This document shows, piece after piece, positions 47,601-59,229 of a DNA stretch of 64,000 nucleotides (position 1 is the first letter of the stretch; each line of letters opens with the position of its first letter). The position numbers and the translations under genes were made by a program. Source of the DNA: Ephydatia muelleri (taxonomy: Eukaryota > Porifera > Demospongiae > Spongillida > Spongillidae); assembly GCA_013339895.1 (NCBI GenBank), contig JABACO010000011.1:6252570-6316569 (forward strand), written 5' to 3'. The notes under the pieces were generated by a model. That model ran no database searches and had not been told where the DNA came from. It was given only the letters and a program-made list of their open reading frames with translations.

Positions 47601-50600
47601 TGTTAAACACATTGTGGATAGGACCACAGGGGCCAATATATATTGGAAATAGGACAATGGCAACCATTACACAGTCAATGATGGTGTATATTGCTACACT
47701 GCAAATAAATCCTTCAAATACAAGTGACACAGGCATATATTGGTGTGTGGGGAACATCTCTTCAAACAGCAGCTATATTGTTACCTCCAGCAATGCTTCA
47801 GCAAATGCATCACTCACGGTACAAGGTGAGAATAGGAAATACAATTCTACTCATGTAAATCATTCCCTCTCATCTCCAGCTCTTCCTCCTCCTGTGGTCA
47901 CCACATCATCATATGGCAGCACAATAGCCGGATCTGTGTACTCACTGGTGTGTATGGTGAAGGTGGTAGATGGACTGGTAGTTGTCCCTGATGTGGTGTG
48001 GATGAAGGATGGAGGAGTTCTTGTGAATGGGACCAATACCACACTGACAAGGACTGTGTTAGGTGGAAACAGTAATCTAAATCTCACCTTCAATCCTCTG
48101 CTCACATCTCATGGAGGACAGTACACTTGTGTTGCTACTATCTCTGTACCACAGCTATCTCTGAATGTCACCAATTCATCAGCAGCTCCTGTATCAGTAC
48201 AGAGTGAGTTTGATAAGAGTTCCATGAGTTACTATTAACCCTTTGTTTCCACAGTTCCACTGCCAAGTGCAACAATTGTATTTGTGTCGCCTGGTAGCTT
48301 AGTGGTCTCTGGAATTCCAATAGGCATATTTTGTACCTTCTCAATTCCATCAGTGGTGGACACTTCTGTAATGGTGAAGACCTTTTGGATTAGACTAAAT
48401 CAGACATTAAATAATGGCGACAGAATCAAAATTAGTACTTCCCAGTCAATGGTGGCCTACAACACAACACTTCAAATCACCCCTGTAAATATCAGTGACA
48501 CTGGCATGTATCAGTGCGTAGGAAGTATCTCTTCAAATAGCAGTTATGTTGTGGGTTCCAGCAATGCTTCAGCAAATATTTCATTGTCTGTACAAGGTGA
48601 GAATACTTATGAGACCAGACCACTGATGTTAACCCTTCCCTCTCATCTCCAGCTCTCCCTCCTCCTTTGGTCACCACATCATCATATGGCAGCACAATAG
48701 TTGGATCTGTGTACTCACTGGTGTGTATGGTGAAGGTGGTAGATGGACTGGTAGTTAACCCTGATGTGGTGTGGATGAAGGATGGAGGAGCTCTTGTGAA
48801 TGGGACCAATACCACACTGACAAGGACTGTGTCAGGTGGAAACAGTACTCTAAATCTCACCTTCAGTCCCCTGCTCACATCTCAAGGAGGACAGTACACT
48901 TGTGTTGCTACTATCTCTGTACCCCAGTTATCTCTGAGCGTCACCAATTCATCAGCAGTTACTGTATCAGTACAGAGTGAGTTTAATCATGTAACTTTTA
49001 AGTGCAATCATGAATGCAATATCTTCACAGTTCCAGTGCCACGTGTAACTCTTTCACCTGTACCACTCGGTAGCTCAGTGTACACCGGTACTTCCATAAG
49101 CATGTCTTGTGCTTTTACAGTCCCATCTGTTGTGGACTCTCCTGTAATGTTAAACACATTGTGGATTGGACCACAGGGTCCAATATATAATGGAAATAGG
49201 ACAATGGCAACCATTACACAGTCAATGATGGTGTATAATGCAACACTGCAAATAAATCCTTCAAATGCAAGTGACACAGGCATATATTGGTGTGTGGGGA
49301 ACATATCTTCAAACAGCAGCTATATTGTTACCTCCAGCAATGCTTCAGCAAATACATCACTCACGGTACAAGGTGAGAATAGGAAATACAATTCCAGTAT
49401 GTGAATCATTCCCTCTCATCTCCAGCTCTTCCTCCTCCTGTGGTCACCACATCATCATATGGCAGCACAATAGCTGGATTAGTGTACTCACTGCAGTGTA
49501 TGGTGAAGGTGGTAGATGGACTGGTAGTTGTCCCTGATGTGGTGTGGATGAAGGATGGAGGAGTTCTTGTGAATGGGACCAATACCACACTGACAAGGAC
49601 TATGTCAGGTGGAAACAGTACTCTAAATCTCACCTTCAATCCTCTGCTCACATCTCATGGAGGACAGTACACTTGTGTTGCCACTATCTCTATACCACAG
49701 CTATCTTTGAGCATCACCAATTCTGATGTGTCAGTACTAAGTGAGTTTAATGTTACATGTATGTGCTATTATGTGTGATTTACCCTCTTTATGATGTAAT
49801 TGCCACACTTCAAGTAATCACATTTGTATGCACTATTCAGCTGTTGTTCCTATTGATTTCTAAGAATATATGGTAATTTTATTTCAGGTACACAAACTCT
49901 AAATGTTACTATTACATCCGATACACATCTTCAAATGAATAGCATAAATCGGTCCCTTATCTGCCGAGTGAATGTGAATAATTATCTTGTGCTAATCAGT
50001 CTCACATGGATCAAGGTCAATGGATTGAACTCAACAATTTATTCAATAACAGCAAATTACAGTATTTACACCTTCCCTTACTTGAGCAAAGATGATTCTG
50101 CACAGTACATCTGTGTGGCCAATATATCCTTACCGTACAAGGATAACTACATTAGTAGTTCAGCTATTTCTGAAATATGCTTGATTGGTAAGTTATCAGA
50201 ATTGTTTCTGTTTCATAATTGGAGTAAGCTGTACTGTAGCTCCCGATTCTGTCAGGGGTGCTAAAATAGACATTGTCTCAGACACTAATGTATTTGCACT
50301 GTGGAGCAGTCCGTGGAAAACAAATGGAATCCTTCGAGGCTACAGGGTGACTTGTACTGTGCTAGAAGACTACAATAAACCCTGGTATGTGAAATATGAC
50401 AGCAATTTAATAACTACTTCAATGAATATCACGAGTTTGGGTAAGGATAAAGTGGAAATTCAAGAATACTCAAAACATTTATTTCCTTATAGCTGCTGGT
50501 ATCCCTTACGAACTTTGCATAAGTGCACACAACAGTGCAGGCAGTGGACCTGAATGGTGCAATGTGTTCTTCACAGATACATTGCGTGAGTACTATCAAA

Positions 50601-53600
50601 TCTTCACTGAAGCCAGCCTTTTTATGCACATGTGTTCTCAGCACCTACTGAAGCACCTCAGGGAGTAGTAGTAACCCGATCTTCAGATGGACTCAGCATG
50701 ACAGTCAGATGGAGTCCAGTAACACTCATGAAGGCCAGAGGGTTTCCATTCTATGCTGTATCATACACTTCCAATGATGCAGTTCGTATAAGACAAGCTG
50801 AACAAATAATTGTATATGATGCAGCCTTTGTATCAATAACAGAATTGAGTCCATTGGCCGATTATTCAGTGTCCGTGACTGTGTTGAATCATGGAAATAA
50901 GTCAGGGATGAGTACATCTGAAACTGATAGGATGACAAGTCTTGCAGTAATATCGCAATCAATGTCATACACACTAATTTTCTATGGTCAGTGCACTCAC
51001 AGAGATGTACCACTTCCACATTACTATCTTCTTTCATTACGTTTCAGGAGCAGTTGCAGCCATTTCATGCATAGTCCTGGTTGTAGTTTTAGTTCTGTGC
51101 TGCTGTTGTGCATGCTGGTTAGTCTTTCCATCAGATTTTGCCCTTTGAGTAATGTATTTTCACTACTCTGCACCTCTTACTCAAAGCTGCTACTGCTGCT
51201 GCAAATTAAAACCCAAACGTTATGAGATTTATGAATTGAATCAGCCTGAAAGAGGTGTGAGCAGGTTGAAAGAGAATATGAGTACAACAGATATGGCAGA
51301 GCTGGATAGTATACGACACAAAGGAGGTAATGTTGAGTAATACTGTTAGTAGGTCAGACAGTCCTCTAAACAACCAACAGTACACCCTGATAGACGAGTG
51401 CCAATAAGTCTCTCTTGCTTTCGGGACCACGTGGAGAAGATGCGTGGCGACGAGAATAATGGATTTCAGCTGGAATTTGAGGTACATTATTTGATGTCTC
51501 ACTGTGCATAATGGTTGACACCAATCATGCAGTGTTTGAAGTCAGAGCCAGACAAATCTGATCATATCGACAGCAGCCAGTTGCCATGCAACCAAGTGAA
51601 AAACAGATTTTGTAACATTCTTCCATGTGGGTAAAGAGTGTTTAGATTTAAACCCATCAAACATAGTTGATCTTACAGATGACGCTTCAAGGGTGAAATT
51701 GAAAGAGCTCAATGACATTCCTGGCTCAGACTACATTAATGCTAGTTACATTGATGTGAGGGTTGATGTACTCTATCAGACTAAAAATTATCTTATCCTG
51801 GAATTTACATTTAGGGATACAATTGTCAGAAAATATATATTGCCGCTCAGGGTAAGTAGGGATATCAAACAATGATTAATTTTTCGCATTGTTTGATTTT
51901 AGGACCTACTGATGAAACAGTCAATGATTTCTGGAGAATGGTATGGGAAAAGCGACTGGGTACAATTGTGATGCTCACAAGATGCATTGAAAGTGGCACG
52001 GTGAGTAAGATGGCAACAATACTGCACTACCACATAATTTCATGATTGTCAGGAAAAATGTGCACAATACTGGGCAAGCACAAATGGAAACCATGAAACA
52101 GCTCGGTTTAAAGTTACAACTATCTCTGCATCTCAATTTGCTGACTACACTATTACTTCATTAGTAGTTTCTGATGTGAGTTTAAATAGCCTTGTTTGTG
52201 CTTGGAGATATCTATTTTGCTTTGATCTATAGAAGGAAAAATCTGAAGATGAACTTCTGCATGTCAAGCATTTTCATTTTACATCTTGGCCTGACCATGG
52301 GGTGCCTGACACTCCTTCTTCACTTGTGACTTTCATCAAATATGTTCAGAAGAATTGTAAATTTACAGAGGAGAGCCCCCTGTTGGTCCATTGTAGTGCC
52401 GGTGTTGGCCGCTCAGGAACATTCATTGCCCTGCATATTTTACTGGAGAGGATCAAAACTGAGGATTCAATCAATGTGTTTGAATGTGTAAACCAAATGC
52501 GAAAGAGGCGTCCATTTATGGTTCAGTCACTTGTAAGTGGAAAGAGGTAAGAATCATATATTTCGAGCTTTGACTTGGTCTCCATCCAAAATCAGGATCA
52601 GTATGTATACATTCATGATGCCATTTTGGAACAAATCATGTGCGGAGATACAGAAATAGATGCTGGAAATTTTCGCGTGAAGGTTAATAATATGTATAAG
52701 GTTGCTGCAGGAAATGGAACAAATGGATTCGTGCAGCAATTCCAGGTACACATTGTATGAAGTACTACACTAACATCACCATGTATTTGTCATAGACTCC
52801 CCAGGCTGTTGTATGATATTAAATACATATATCCTAGCTGTTGATCATAGAGTCACAAAACCATATTTCCACAATATCAATGTACATTTTGTAGCTCCTT
52901 AATGACGTCTGCAACAAATCACCCAAAGAAGATTGTTCAGTTTCATTGGAAAGCTGTAATGAAGTGAAAAACCGGTACAAGAACAAGCCACACTGTATGC
53001 TAACATCCACTATGAGATGCATAACAAATGTTTAATAAGAGGTGTTAATTCTGTCCCCAGACAATCACACACAAATTAGATTAGCACAAGATTCCACAAA
53101 CTCCACCTACATCAATGCTAGCAGAATTCAAGTATGTTCTACGGGAGATGAAATTAATCCTCTCATTTGAGTTGTTCATCTTATCATCAAGGGCTACAAG
53201 TTATCCTGCATGTACATAGCTACTCAAGGACCTTTAAGTAACACTGTTAATGATTTTTGGAAGATGATAATGGAGCAAGAATGCAAGACTATTGTCATGT
53301 TGTGTGAGCTAATGGAGGAAGGGGAGGAGTCTTGTGCATGCTATTGGCCCACTGCAGAGAGGCCTGTGAATTTTGGAACACTCAGCATACATCTGTTGTC
53401 AGTTATTATTCGCAATGGCATAATATTTCGAAATTTTAAGCTCACAGAAAACACTGTAAGCCTTTATATATTTTTGTAGTTGTTGCTGCAAAAACATAAA
53501 TTCATTCCCATGTAGAATGAACTTCTCGTGGCCCAGTATTGCTACTCTGAGTGGCCACAGCATGGCAAGCCAGCCAGTTTACCTAACTTGCTAACACTTT

Positions 53601-54007
53601 TGGACACACTTAATAAAGCCCTAAGTGCATCAGAGAGGAATGTAATTACTGTTGTCTGCAAGTAGGTTCTAGTGCACTAGGATCACATCAACATACATGT
53701 ACACTATATAATAACAGAATTTTCTAACAGTGATGGGTGTGGTCGCACTGGATCCTTCATCTGTATTCACTCAGAGCTAGAACGTCTTAAGGCTGAGGGA
53801 GTTGTGAACATCTTTCAATCCGTGAAGGCAATGCGGTCTTATCGTCCCGGCATGGTCCAAGATGTGGTATGATCAGTCTGAGTTGAATGTTCAAAATGAT
53901 TAATTATTTATGCCACTTTGTAGGGTCAGTATGCTTTTTGCCACGATGTCCTAGCCAGCTGTGTTGATGGAATGTCGACGTATGCCAATACATCGCCAAT
54001 GCAGTAG
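41561..54007 (+). CDS. Gene 3: Ig-array receptor-type tyrosine phosphatase (complete, 42 exons)
   Basis: Start ATG at 41561 is chosen because it opens a signal peptide, [21 protein letters not shown]; an in-frame ATG at 41441 would add 40 residues without signal character. The signal exon 41561-41621 ends in phase 1, like all Ig exons. Then 22 Ig-type exons (41709-50187), two FN3 (50240-50986), TM (51048-51117), juxtamembrane exon (from 51187), D1 (51381-52745), D2 (52895-53866) and last exon 53924-54007 (TAG). Summed exons give about 3,315 residues. Diverged from genes 1 and 2: no intronic elements, a single C-terminal repeat unit, a TM without the Glu. One donor is altered (TT for GT at 51333), but a phase-preserving GT lies 6 nt upstream. 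The best candidate for a functional gene here. Confidence 0.87.
41709..50187 (+). other. Gene 3 Ig exon array (22 Ig-type exons)
   Basis: A 41709-42023, B 42078-42410 (9 nt deleted at the YNGN segment), A 42465-42788, B 42843-43184, A 43239-43562, C 43614-43955, A 44012-44335, B 44390-44731, A 44786-45109, C 45161-45502, A 45559-45882, B 45937-46278, A 46333-46656, C 46708-47049, A 47106-47429, B 47484-47825, A 47880-48203, C 48255-48596, A 48653-48976, B 49031-49372, A 49426-49740, divergent Ig-like 49888-50187 (one codon shorter than in genes 1 and 2). Strong N-glycosylation potential throughout. Confidence 0.85.
43614..49740 (+). repeat. Higher-order Ig-exon repeat, 1547-bp C-A-B-A unit, four copies
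   Basis: C exons start at 43614, 45161, 46708 and 48255, exactly 1547 bp apart. Each unit holds C (342), A (324), B (342) and A (324) plus four introns (56+54+54+51). The last unit ends in the specialised terminal A exon. Units at 45161 and 46708 are nearly identical, including introns. Gene 1 has the same period (746 to 2293). Confidence 0.92.
50240..51117 (+). other. Gene 3 FN3 domains and TM
   Basis: FN3-1 50240-50440 and 50493-50585; FN3-2 50642-50986; TM 51048-51117 reading [20 protein letters not shown], a cleaner hydrophobic helix than in genes 1 and 2. The Cys cluster at the inner face is kept. Confidence 0.8.
51187..52745 (+). other. Gene 3 juxtamembrane segment and PTP domain D1
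   Basis: Exons 51187-51326 (or 51332), 51381-51481, 51533-51626, 51679-51755, 51815-51851, 51903-52000, 52053-52175, 52233-52532, 52596-52745. [21 protein letters not shown] and MVQSLDQYVY are intact. The 37-nt exon reads [12 protein letters not shown]. In 51627-51678 the intron happens to be open and could be mistaken for coding; splicing it out restores NILPYDASRVKL. Confidence 0.85.
52895..54007 (+). other. Gene 3 PTP domain D2 and C-terminus
   Basis: Exons 52895-52994, 53061-53131, 53192-53455, 53516-53661, 53731-53866, 53924-54007. Same WPQ and VCNDGCGR substitutions as genes 1 and 2, so loss of D2 catalytic residues predates the duplications. Intron 53456-53515 is 60 nt (the unoccupied site for the elements found in genes 1 and 2). 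The tail has one [12 protein letters not shown] unit, then TSPMQ and TAG. Confidence 0.84.
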
Positions 54008-54338
54008 AACAGTAACAATGGTAGTGTATTCCTCCTGCTTCTTAATGGCATAGTGTGAAGCACGAACCACTTAAACTGTTGCGTTGTATTTAGCTGTCCT
54101 CTGTTCTTTACTGATTACAAAATAATAATTTTATGTATGAAAAAGTATACACCCTTTTTAATAACACATAATGATGAAAGAAAATTCAATAACAAAATTC
54201 AATAATTAATTTTCTAATTATTTACAAGTTTGAAAACATATCCATGTTTAATGCATTGCAAATAAAATATATAAGCAATGGAGCATTGACCTGTACAACA
54301 CTTTTTATGAATACGGAAATTAGGGCATGCGAGTGTGT

Positions 54339-54377
<39 letters not shown>

Positions 54378-55053
54378 CGTGTCACACAGTTATAATATTT
54401 TTCTTTCTGCATCAGAAATGTAATAGTGAATAACATTGGTGATATCATACTGCTTACAGTCACATTGGAATTGATGGCTAGTTCACTATAAAGACAGGCC
54501 TACCATAGAAATGACCATATATTTCTACTGTGTGTTATGATAGCAAGATAATAATTATAACTAAACGCCGATGAAACTGCTGAGATCACCTGGAATAGAG
54601 CACTAGTCTTGATCTGGTGATCCTCTCAGTAGTTACATCCAATCCTGGTGTGTCGAACAGAGGCATAATCCAAATGAAGCCATTTTCCCCAAATAATGAA
54701 TCTTGCATAAACTCATGGTAGTCATTGAAATGGGTCTCAACAAGAATAAAACTGTATGGTCGACCTTCCACTATCTTCTCACATGGTATTATACCAAATC
54801 TAATTACAGTTGAGCAAAATGTTTATTTATGAATTCAAGTTTAGCAAGTTCAAGGACTATCATCCATTTGTAAGTAGAGAGAAAAGACCATCATGTGTTC
54901 ATTGATGTTCAATGATGTTCCTAAAATCACAGGCAGCTGTTGATACCTACAAATGTTGATCCACCAGTATAGGCGCCCGTTGACCTGCACCAGCACTATT
55001 GTAGCTCTCCTACAGATGTGCTGTGGATCATATGGAAGTCAAAAGAATGAGGT
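54008..55053. other. 3' flank of gene 3; microsatellite and one unrecognised minus-strand ORF
   Basis: AT-rich. A GT microsatellite lies at 54333-54374. On the minus strand a short open stretch (54586-54815) encodes PYSFILVETHFNDYHEFM and PLFDTPGLDVTT, which look like real protein, but I do not recognise the family and see no start or partner exon. It could be an exon of an unrelated gene. Confidence 0.3.
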
Positions 55054-55221
55054 AGTGACATATCGACCAACATCTACTTTACAACATTCTGACTGTGACT
55101 GGGTCAGCATATGGATGTACACACATGCCACCAATACGTAGTGGTGGTATGTGTGTACATCCATATGCTGAACAAGTCACAGTCAGAATGTTGTAAAGTA
55201 GATGTTGGTCGATATGTCACT
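55054..55221. mobile_element. Short fold-back element
   Basis: 168-bp inverted repeat with ends AGTGACATATCGACCAAC and its reverse complement; the arms meet near 55138 (ACGTAGTGGT). A second small hairpin (CACACTAGTGAGC arms, 55231-55275) follows directly. Confidence 0.8.
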
Positions 55222-55360
55222 GTATAACTTCACACACTAGTGAGCGAGTATATATACCTGCTCACTAGTGTGTGGAGCTATACAGGGTTCAATCTCACTC
55301 CAAGGTCCATTTGACTGCGGAAGGTATGTACTGGTTTGAATGTGTCTCTTTTACCTTTAT

Positions 55361-56400
55361 ACTACAGATCCTCGAGGTCCACAAACTGGTGTCCGGTGCT
55401 GCTGTGCAGTCTGGTCCACATCTGTCAATGTATTAGACATAGAGTGACCAGATATGACCTACTATGTAGCTAATGAAGGTTTAGCTAATTTGACCTCTTC
55501 TGCACTAACCAACCTTCATCTGGAGTTCAGTATGCCGTATAGCTGTGGGAATTTATTTCCAACCGCAATGATCGAAGTAATAATTATAATTTAAAAGTCT
55601 CAATTTGAACAATCATTATTCATATCATAATTATTAAATTTAACAATCCTTCCCCGCCAACACCATCAACACCCTCACCTAACATAGCACAGGTCACATC
55701 CACACCCACCATTGTGATGTGGTCACAGCCTGGTGGGGAGAATGGTACCACCTACACCCTCTCCTACACCTACCAGGGACCATGTGCTGGAGCTGGAGGT
55801 GGTGGGAATGTGTCTGTTGGCACTGCTGCCCAATACACCCTTACTAGAACCTAATGATCACTGCCTTCATTGTTGCAGGGAACAAATAACCAGCTGGTAT
55901 GCTAGTCAATGCCTCCTCAGCAGGTGAGCTAGATGACCTCATCTGACTCCCTTCTTACCTCCTTTTGGTCTTCCCAGCAGCCTCTCCGAAGTGACCAGGA
56001 ACTTCTCCAAAGTTACCATCAGGTGGGAGAAAGTCCCTTGTGTGGACCAGAACAGTGTGATAGTGGGGTACAGGGTTCTCTATGGAGCAGTGACCAGTGG
56101 TGTGGGATGGGCAATATACTCCTCTGGGATGACATGACTGTGATAGGACCGCTATCTCCACCCCCATGAAGTATCAAACAGTGTTTGAGCGATAGGGCGC
56201 TTATGTCATGTATTTTGTACACAATTCAGACTCTGCATGGCACGTATGACAGTATGCTCTAGCATTCAGTTCTGTGTCCATTGTGTTAGGGAGAACCATG
56301 TTTCTGCTGCTGGAGTAGCCATTGGGGTCCTGGATGTTAATGTGATTGTAGGGCTTATTAAAACCAGCACATTAATAACTGAGCACGAGTTAGTACAATT
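55361..56400 (+). pseudogene. Decayed FN3-type receptor
   Basis: Disconnected FN3 remains: PRGPQTGVRCCCAVW (from about 55374), STPTIVMWSQPGGENGTTYT (about 55690-55850, then a stop), VTRNFSKVTIRWEKVPC with VIVGYRVLYGAVTSG (about 55990-56125), and a weak TM-like remnant near 56305-56360. The frames are broken by stops and no single gene model joins them. It resembles FN3-repeat receptors common in sponges (inference) and not the Ig-PTP family. Confidence 0.5.
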
Positions 56401-56486
56401 AGTAACAGTTTTTTTATTTTAGAAACGCTATAAACACCATTATTTTAATATTCATCTTCGTTTCCTGAACGAGCAGGCTTTAATAT

Positions 56487-56592
56487 TAGTCTCGTACCCA
56501 GACCCAACTATCCGCAGCTGCGGATGGATTACATCACCGTAGCGGTGATGTAATCCATCAGCTGCGGATAGTTGGGTCTGGGTACGAGACTA
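56487..56592. mobile_element. 106-bp palindromic element with 9-bp target duplication
   Basis: Near-perfect palindrome starting TAGTCTCGTACCCAGACCCA and ending in its reverse complement, flanked on both sides by CTTTAATAT (56478-56486 and 56593-56601). A 9-bp duplication fits Mutator-like transposition (family knowledge). No coding capacity. Confidence 0.88.
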
Positions 56593-56601
56593 CTTTAATA
56601 T

Positions 56602-59229
56602 CGCGTCGTTATTTATTATTATCAGCTGCTGACATGGTTCTATTAAATAACGAGCTAACACATGAAACTAGGTGCACCCAACGAGAGCGTTAAGTAACTG
56701 TCGGCACTCGTAGACTAAATTAGATTACTTTTCATCAGTATGTCTTTATATGGAATTAACGGAAATAAACTGAAGCCTCAATCTTGCGGGTGCCCGACAT
56801 GTACAAAAAGTACAGCCACCCAATCTTGTCCTCTTTTGAAATGTGTTTTAATCTGTGTGAGTAAAGAAATGCTGCAGCTCTATGCTAGTAAAACTACGCC
56901 TAACTCAACTTACTAGCACTTTGCATGGTTTTGTTATGTTTGATGAAAAAGGTTTGCCAGCATAGTAGGTAATGCAAGCTGATCAGTGCAGGCAATGGGG
57001 AAAGTAGTTAGACATTATTTCACTTACTATATAGTATGTTAACATTACCATCACCTGCTACAGCCAAGTTGTTAGTTAAATACAATGCAATTTTATCAAT
57101 CAGAAAAACAAGTCTCCGCCTACTCCCACCCACTACCAAAATATTTTCAGTGAAGGTACGTTAATCATTAATACGCATTGAAGATATTAATGTTATCGGA
57201 GATTGTCACGCCTAGTACTTGAATATTGCGTGGCAGCCGAGCGGTAAAGGCGCACGTCACGTTTGGCGCTGGTATCTTTACTCTGAAGCAAACATTGGAT
57301 TTGACCAGTTTCCTCGACACCAAACTGTTTCCTGAGAGCTTCTATTCAACTTTGCTGCGAAGGTTTGTCGTATAATGAAGTACCTGATATATGTATATAC
57401 AATTATGCATATAAGTACAGATTAGGCTCTGTTGCATGTCGGTAAGGGAAATTTACGCTGTTGTGTACCGGGCCGAGTAGGGAGAGCTATGAACACACAC
57501 ATATATGGGAGGACCACGTTACGCACGCAGCATTCAAAAACGCTACGCCTCACCGCCCGCACGTGCATGTAGGTACACACGCGCGCACGCACACACGCAC
57601 GCACACACTCACACACGCACATCGACTCACGCGTACACGCGCGCACGCACACACTCACGCACACACGCAACAACAGGTGCTGCTGGCAAGTTACAATGGA
57701 ATGCGATGCGACAGATGCGTTGTATCGCGACATGGTTTCCTTTGTTTGTGGCACCTCCATGCACAACAGCAGTCGTGTTAAAGCACATGCACATGTCAGC
57801 TGGCTCGGGTTTCGAGTTTGTGATTTCTTTTTGGAACCGACGGTACTATCTGCGGTCAGATGTGATTAAAAGTAGTAGCACAAACACGAACGTGTACCCA
57901 CGCTATGGGCAATTGTGAATAACTGTGGCAGTATTCTTCAGTGATGCGCGCGATTACTGCGTTTGCTCGCGCGTTGTTCATAGCATGTTAGCTAACGTAC
58001 GTGCATCGTGTGCTAAAAAGAACCTCTCGGTACGGTGTTTGTTACGGTTCAGTGTGAGTGTGTATTTGCGTGCGCATGTGTGGCAGTGTGCGTATGTGGC
58101 TGTTTACTGTAGCCATGTCCTTGTACAGCATTCCGTGTACAGCAGCAAGTGTGCTACATGTACAGGGACAAATGTGAGGGGGGCATGTGTGGGAGTTAGT
58201 ACAGCTTCAGCATCACATTTATTGCTTTGTTTACGCCAATGAAACTATAATGGATACATAATCCTCCTACACACGTATACACATCATTTTGCCAAAGTTG
58301 TGGTGAGAATAACTATTAGTGCTTATGTAAGAATGCTAATCGAGCCCTTTCTCATTGGCACCTATACCAATGGTTTGAGAAGAGTCACAGAAATTGACCT
58401 TAAATGCACTTATCAAGAAACAGGACAGGTGGAGCATCACAACCAATAACAGCTGCTATGTTGTAGTCTATTATCCAGATCAGCTATGTAAACAAAAATT
58501 AAAAGTAAGATTCTTGTTCCACAAGGGTTCTGTATGTGTAACAGTAAGCTACTTTATTTGCTTGAGTTGCAGCATAGTACTTCATCAATGATGAATTCAC
58601 AAGTTAGCAATCTTATCCGTATCTAATACATAATATGTTGGTGCAGCTCATACATGTAAATCTCCATTTACGTCATTGGAGCCCTGCACACTGGTACGCA
58701 GAAGTGCAGCCATTTCCATGTATTTCATTGAGTGCGGTAGCCCTTTGCAGTATATTGACAAGTACAGACTAGGGTCTAGACATTGTTTTGGGGTCTGCAG
58801 GCAAATCATCATCACATTCAATTTCTATCAGCTACAGTAGTCTGTGGTCAGTGTGGTCATTTCTCTTTAAAGCGCTCATTCAAAATGCAAATCAAGTTTC
58901 TTTCTGCAATTGTGATGGGCTCCAATCTGGTATGTGGAGTCGGAGATCCTCATCATGACTTCAAAGGGTCCCACCCAAGGCTTGAGTTACTTTTGACGTC
59001 ATCCTTTGGGGACGCAGTAACTTGTAGCCATAGTATTATCTACAGACGAAGGAGAACTTTGGTTATGCTTATCGCGAAACTCTCTTTGTCTGGTTCCAGT
59101 TTTTCTCTGCACATCTTCAAAGGCATGGGTTAGGTTCAGGCTTTGCTGCACATCTTCAAAGGCATGGGTTAGGTTCAGGCTTTGCTGAGCACTTTAGACT
59201 GGCATGCTAGTAGACTCAGTTCCATACAT
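56602..59229. other. Intergenic, no gene supported
   Basis: CA-rich low-complexity sequence at about 57565-57672 opens long frames on both strands that are not convincing genes. A 39-bp direct duplication lies at about 59107-59185 (GCACATCTTCAAAGGCATGG twice). Otherwise nothing recognised. Confidence 0.45.

Noticed and set aside
351-49651. Repeated minus-strand ORFs of 81, 86, 98 and 128 codons across the Ig arrays
   Set aside because: They are antisense shadows of the A and B exons, recur once per repeat, and have no start context or domain of their own.
51627-51678. [10 protein letters not shown] extension of PTP D1 in gene 3
   Set aside because: This stretch is open only in gene 3; in genes 1 and 2 the equivalent contains a stop. 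Removing it as a 52-nt intron restores the conserved NILPYDASRVKL.
57228-57300. tRNA-like sequence (GGCAGCCGAGCGGTAAAGGCG)
   Set aside because: It resembles the D-arm/box A of a Ser or Leu tRNA, but no box B, anticodon arm or acceptor pairing follows.
57461-57918. Overlapping 106-137 codon ORFs
   Set aside because: They run through CA-rich low-complexity sequence that opens all frames on both strands.
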